From: an uncultured Bacteroidales bacterium
GTDB lineage: Bacteria > Bacteroidota > Bacteroidia > Bacteroidales > ML635J-15
Assembly (NCBI GenBank): GCA_905233405.1
Contig: CAJOEG010000183.1
Span: forward strand, 1 to 6,877
DNA length: 6,877 nt
Direction of reading: 5' to 3'
Below the pieces are notes generated by a model. The model was not told the DNA's origin, did no database searches, and saw only the letters and a list, made by a program, of their open reading frames with translations. This document shows positions 6,005 to 6,877 of this stretch, piece by piece; the first letter of the stretch is position 1, and every line of letters begins with the position of its first letter. The position numbers and the translations under genes are program-made.

Positions 6005-6036
6005 AAAAACAAAAGGCATCCTTTCGAATGCCCTTT
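6005..6036 (-). terminator. Rho-independent terminator of tsf
   Basis: On the minus strand, AAAGGGCAT pairs with ATGCCTTTT in a 9-bp stem (one G-U pair) around an 8-base loop, followed by GTTTTT. It begins 24 bases after the tsf stop codon and is correctly oriented to end the tsf transcript. Confidence 0.85.
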
Positions 6037-6059
6037 GAATGATAGAATTATGAAAATCG

Positions 6060-6877
6060 TTAGTTTTTCAAACCGAATCTTATGAAACCTGTAGCAACAA
6101 GTCCCTTTTCTACTGATTCGAGGTACTGAGCAATCGATACCTTTGAATCGGAGATGTAAGCCTGGTTCATAAGAGTTGATTCCTTGAAGAACTTCTGCAA
6201 ACGACCGTTTGCGATAGCATTTATCTTTGCTTCTGGCATAGTAGCAACAGTTGCTTCGGTTACTTCGGTTCTGATCTTGCGAGCCAAGTCAGCTTGTTCC
6301 TTAGTAATCCATCCCTTTGCCATATTGCTTTCGATGTGGTCGTCGCTATCAACGAGGTTCGGGTTGATGTCTGCTTTCTTCAGAGCAGCGTCAACAGCCT
6401 TTGCGCTGAGTTCGAGCTTTGTCTTGTTGATTGCAATCGAGAATTCTTCGTCCTTAACCTTCTGTGGAACGCTTGCTTCGTCAACAGCGACAGGATTCAT
6501 TGCTGTAACCTGCATTGCAACGTTACGTCCAACCTGACGGTCAACAACCTTGTTAAGACCGATTACTGTAGCGAGCTTGTTTCCGTTGTGGATGTATTCA
6601 ACAACGTACGGAGCTTCCATCTTACCGTAGTAAGTGAGTTCCATCTTTTCGCCAGTAACACCGCTTCTTTCGGCAACTGCGTCAACGATAGTTTTTCCGT
6701 TTACTGACAAAGCCTTGAGAGCTTCGAGGTCAGCTGGAAGATTGTCGCAAGCAACCTTTAGGATGTCCTTTGCAAGATTTACGAAATCGTCGTTCTTTGC
6801 AACGAAGTCGGTTTCGCAGCTCAATGCGATAACAACACCAACGGTATTGTTCTTTGCCGTACCAGCGAGAACAGCAC
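6060..6877 (-). CDS. tsf: Translation elongation factor Ts, 5' end missing
   Basis: EF-Ts is the cytoplasmic guanine-nucleotide exchange factor that releases GDP from EF-Tu. The frame runs off the right edge; 272 codons are present and roughly the first 50 residues, including the UBA-like N-terminal domain, lie outside. The hallmark TDFVAKNDDFV, which contacts EF-Tu, lies near the edge (6780-6815). It is preceded in frame by AVLAGTAKNNTVGVVIALSCE, so the TTG near 6824 is not a start. The core continues through LATVIGLNKV, GRNVAMQVTAMNPVAVDEASVP and GRLQKFFKESTLMNQAYI to the typical end SIAQYLESVEKGLVATGFIRFGLKN. The stop TAA (6060-6062) is followed by a strong terminator, so tsf ends its transcription unit. 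In most bacteria rpsB lies just upstream of tsf, which would place it to the right of this window. No abnormal residues are seen. Confidence 0.96.
   Translation of the reverse strand, partial: AVLAGTAKNNTVGVVIALSCETDFVAKNDDFVNLAKDILKVACDNLPADLEALKALSVNGKTIVDAVAERSGVTGEKMELTYYGKMEAPYVVEYIHNGNKLATVIGLNKVVDRQVGRNVAMQVTAMNPVAVDEASVPQKVKDEEFSIAINKTKLELSAKAVDAALKKADINPNLVDSDDHIESNMAKGWITKEQADLARKIRTEVTEATVATMPEAKINAIANGRLQKFFKESTLMNQAYISDSKVSIAQYLESVEKGLVATGFIRFGLKN

Noticed and set aside
6184..6707. Plus-strand open frames inside tsf
   Set aside because: They are antisense shadows of a conserved gene, with cysteine- and valine-rich translations lacking any family resemblance.
6822..6824. TTG at 6824 as the tsf start
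   Set aside because: The frame continues upstream to the edge with EF-Ts-like sequence, so the real start is outside the window.
1..6877. An undescribed multi-gene defence, mobile or biosynthetic system
   Set aside because: All genes belong to well-known families, no transposase, phage, toxin or nuclease gene is present, and no unexplained conserved cluster remains after annotation.

Overview
The window looks like ordinary chromosomal sequence from a member of the Bacteroidota, most likely the Bacteroidales. Three things support this. The OmpA-type protein at the left edge has the PorE-like layout of the type IX secretion system. Two -7 elements of the form TAnnTTTG lie just upstream of genes. 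Start codons have A-rich leaders and no clear Shine-Dalgarno sequence. The overall protein style (LigA, a DEAD-box helicase, a lipoprotein flavodoxin) agrees.

Plus strand, left half: the 3' end of a PorE-like PD40/CRD/OmpA outer-membrane lipoprotein gene (1-978) is followed by a 123-bp gap with a recognisable promoter, then complete ligA (1102-3096, NAD-dependent DNA ligase). The ligA stop codon sits inside a degenerate 7-bp tandem repeat (3093-3123). Next to that is a 38-bp near-perfect palindrome (3125-3162), and then a DEAD-box RNA helicase gene (3181-4473).

Minus strand, right half: the partial tsf gene (EF-Ts, 6060 to the right edge) ends at a good intrinsic terminator (6005-6036). Beyond it lie a long imperfect inverted repeat (5935-5995) and a promoter element for a lipoprotein flavodoxin gene (5278-5859). 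Eighteen bases after the flavodoxin comes a BadF/BcrA-type N-acetylglucosamine kinase gene (4430-5259), split into two frames by a small deletion. The helicase and kinase genes converge and overlap by 44 bp.

The most noteworthy signal is damage concentrated in the convergent pair. Compared with the family pattern I remember, the helicase lacks about nine residues (the beta strand leading into motif II). Its usual basic C-terminus is replaced by a hydrophobic tail read out of the antisense of the kinase gene. The kinase is missing 3n+1 bases just before its LGDEGSG motif. Three small deletions within about 1.3 kb suggest either local gene decay or a sequencing/assembly problem. I see no undescribed multi-gene system: no phage, IS, toxin-antitoxin, CRISPR or defence genes. 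The genes are mostly housekeeping, and the rest of the interest lies in the intergenic palindromes and repeats.
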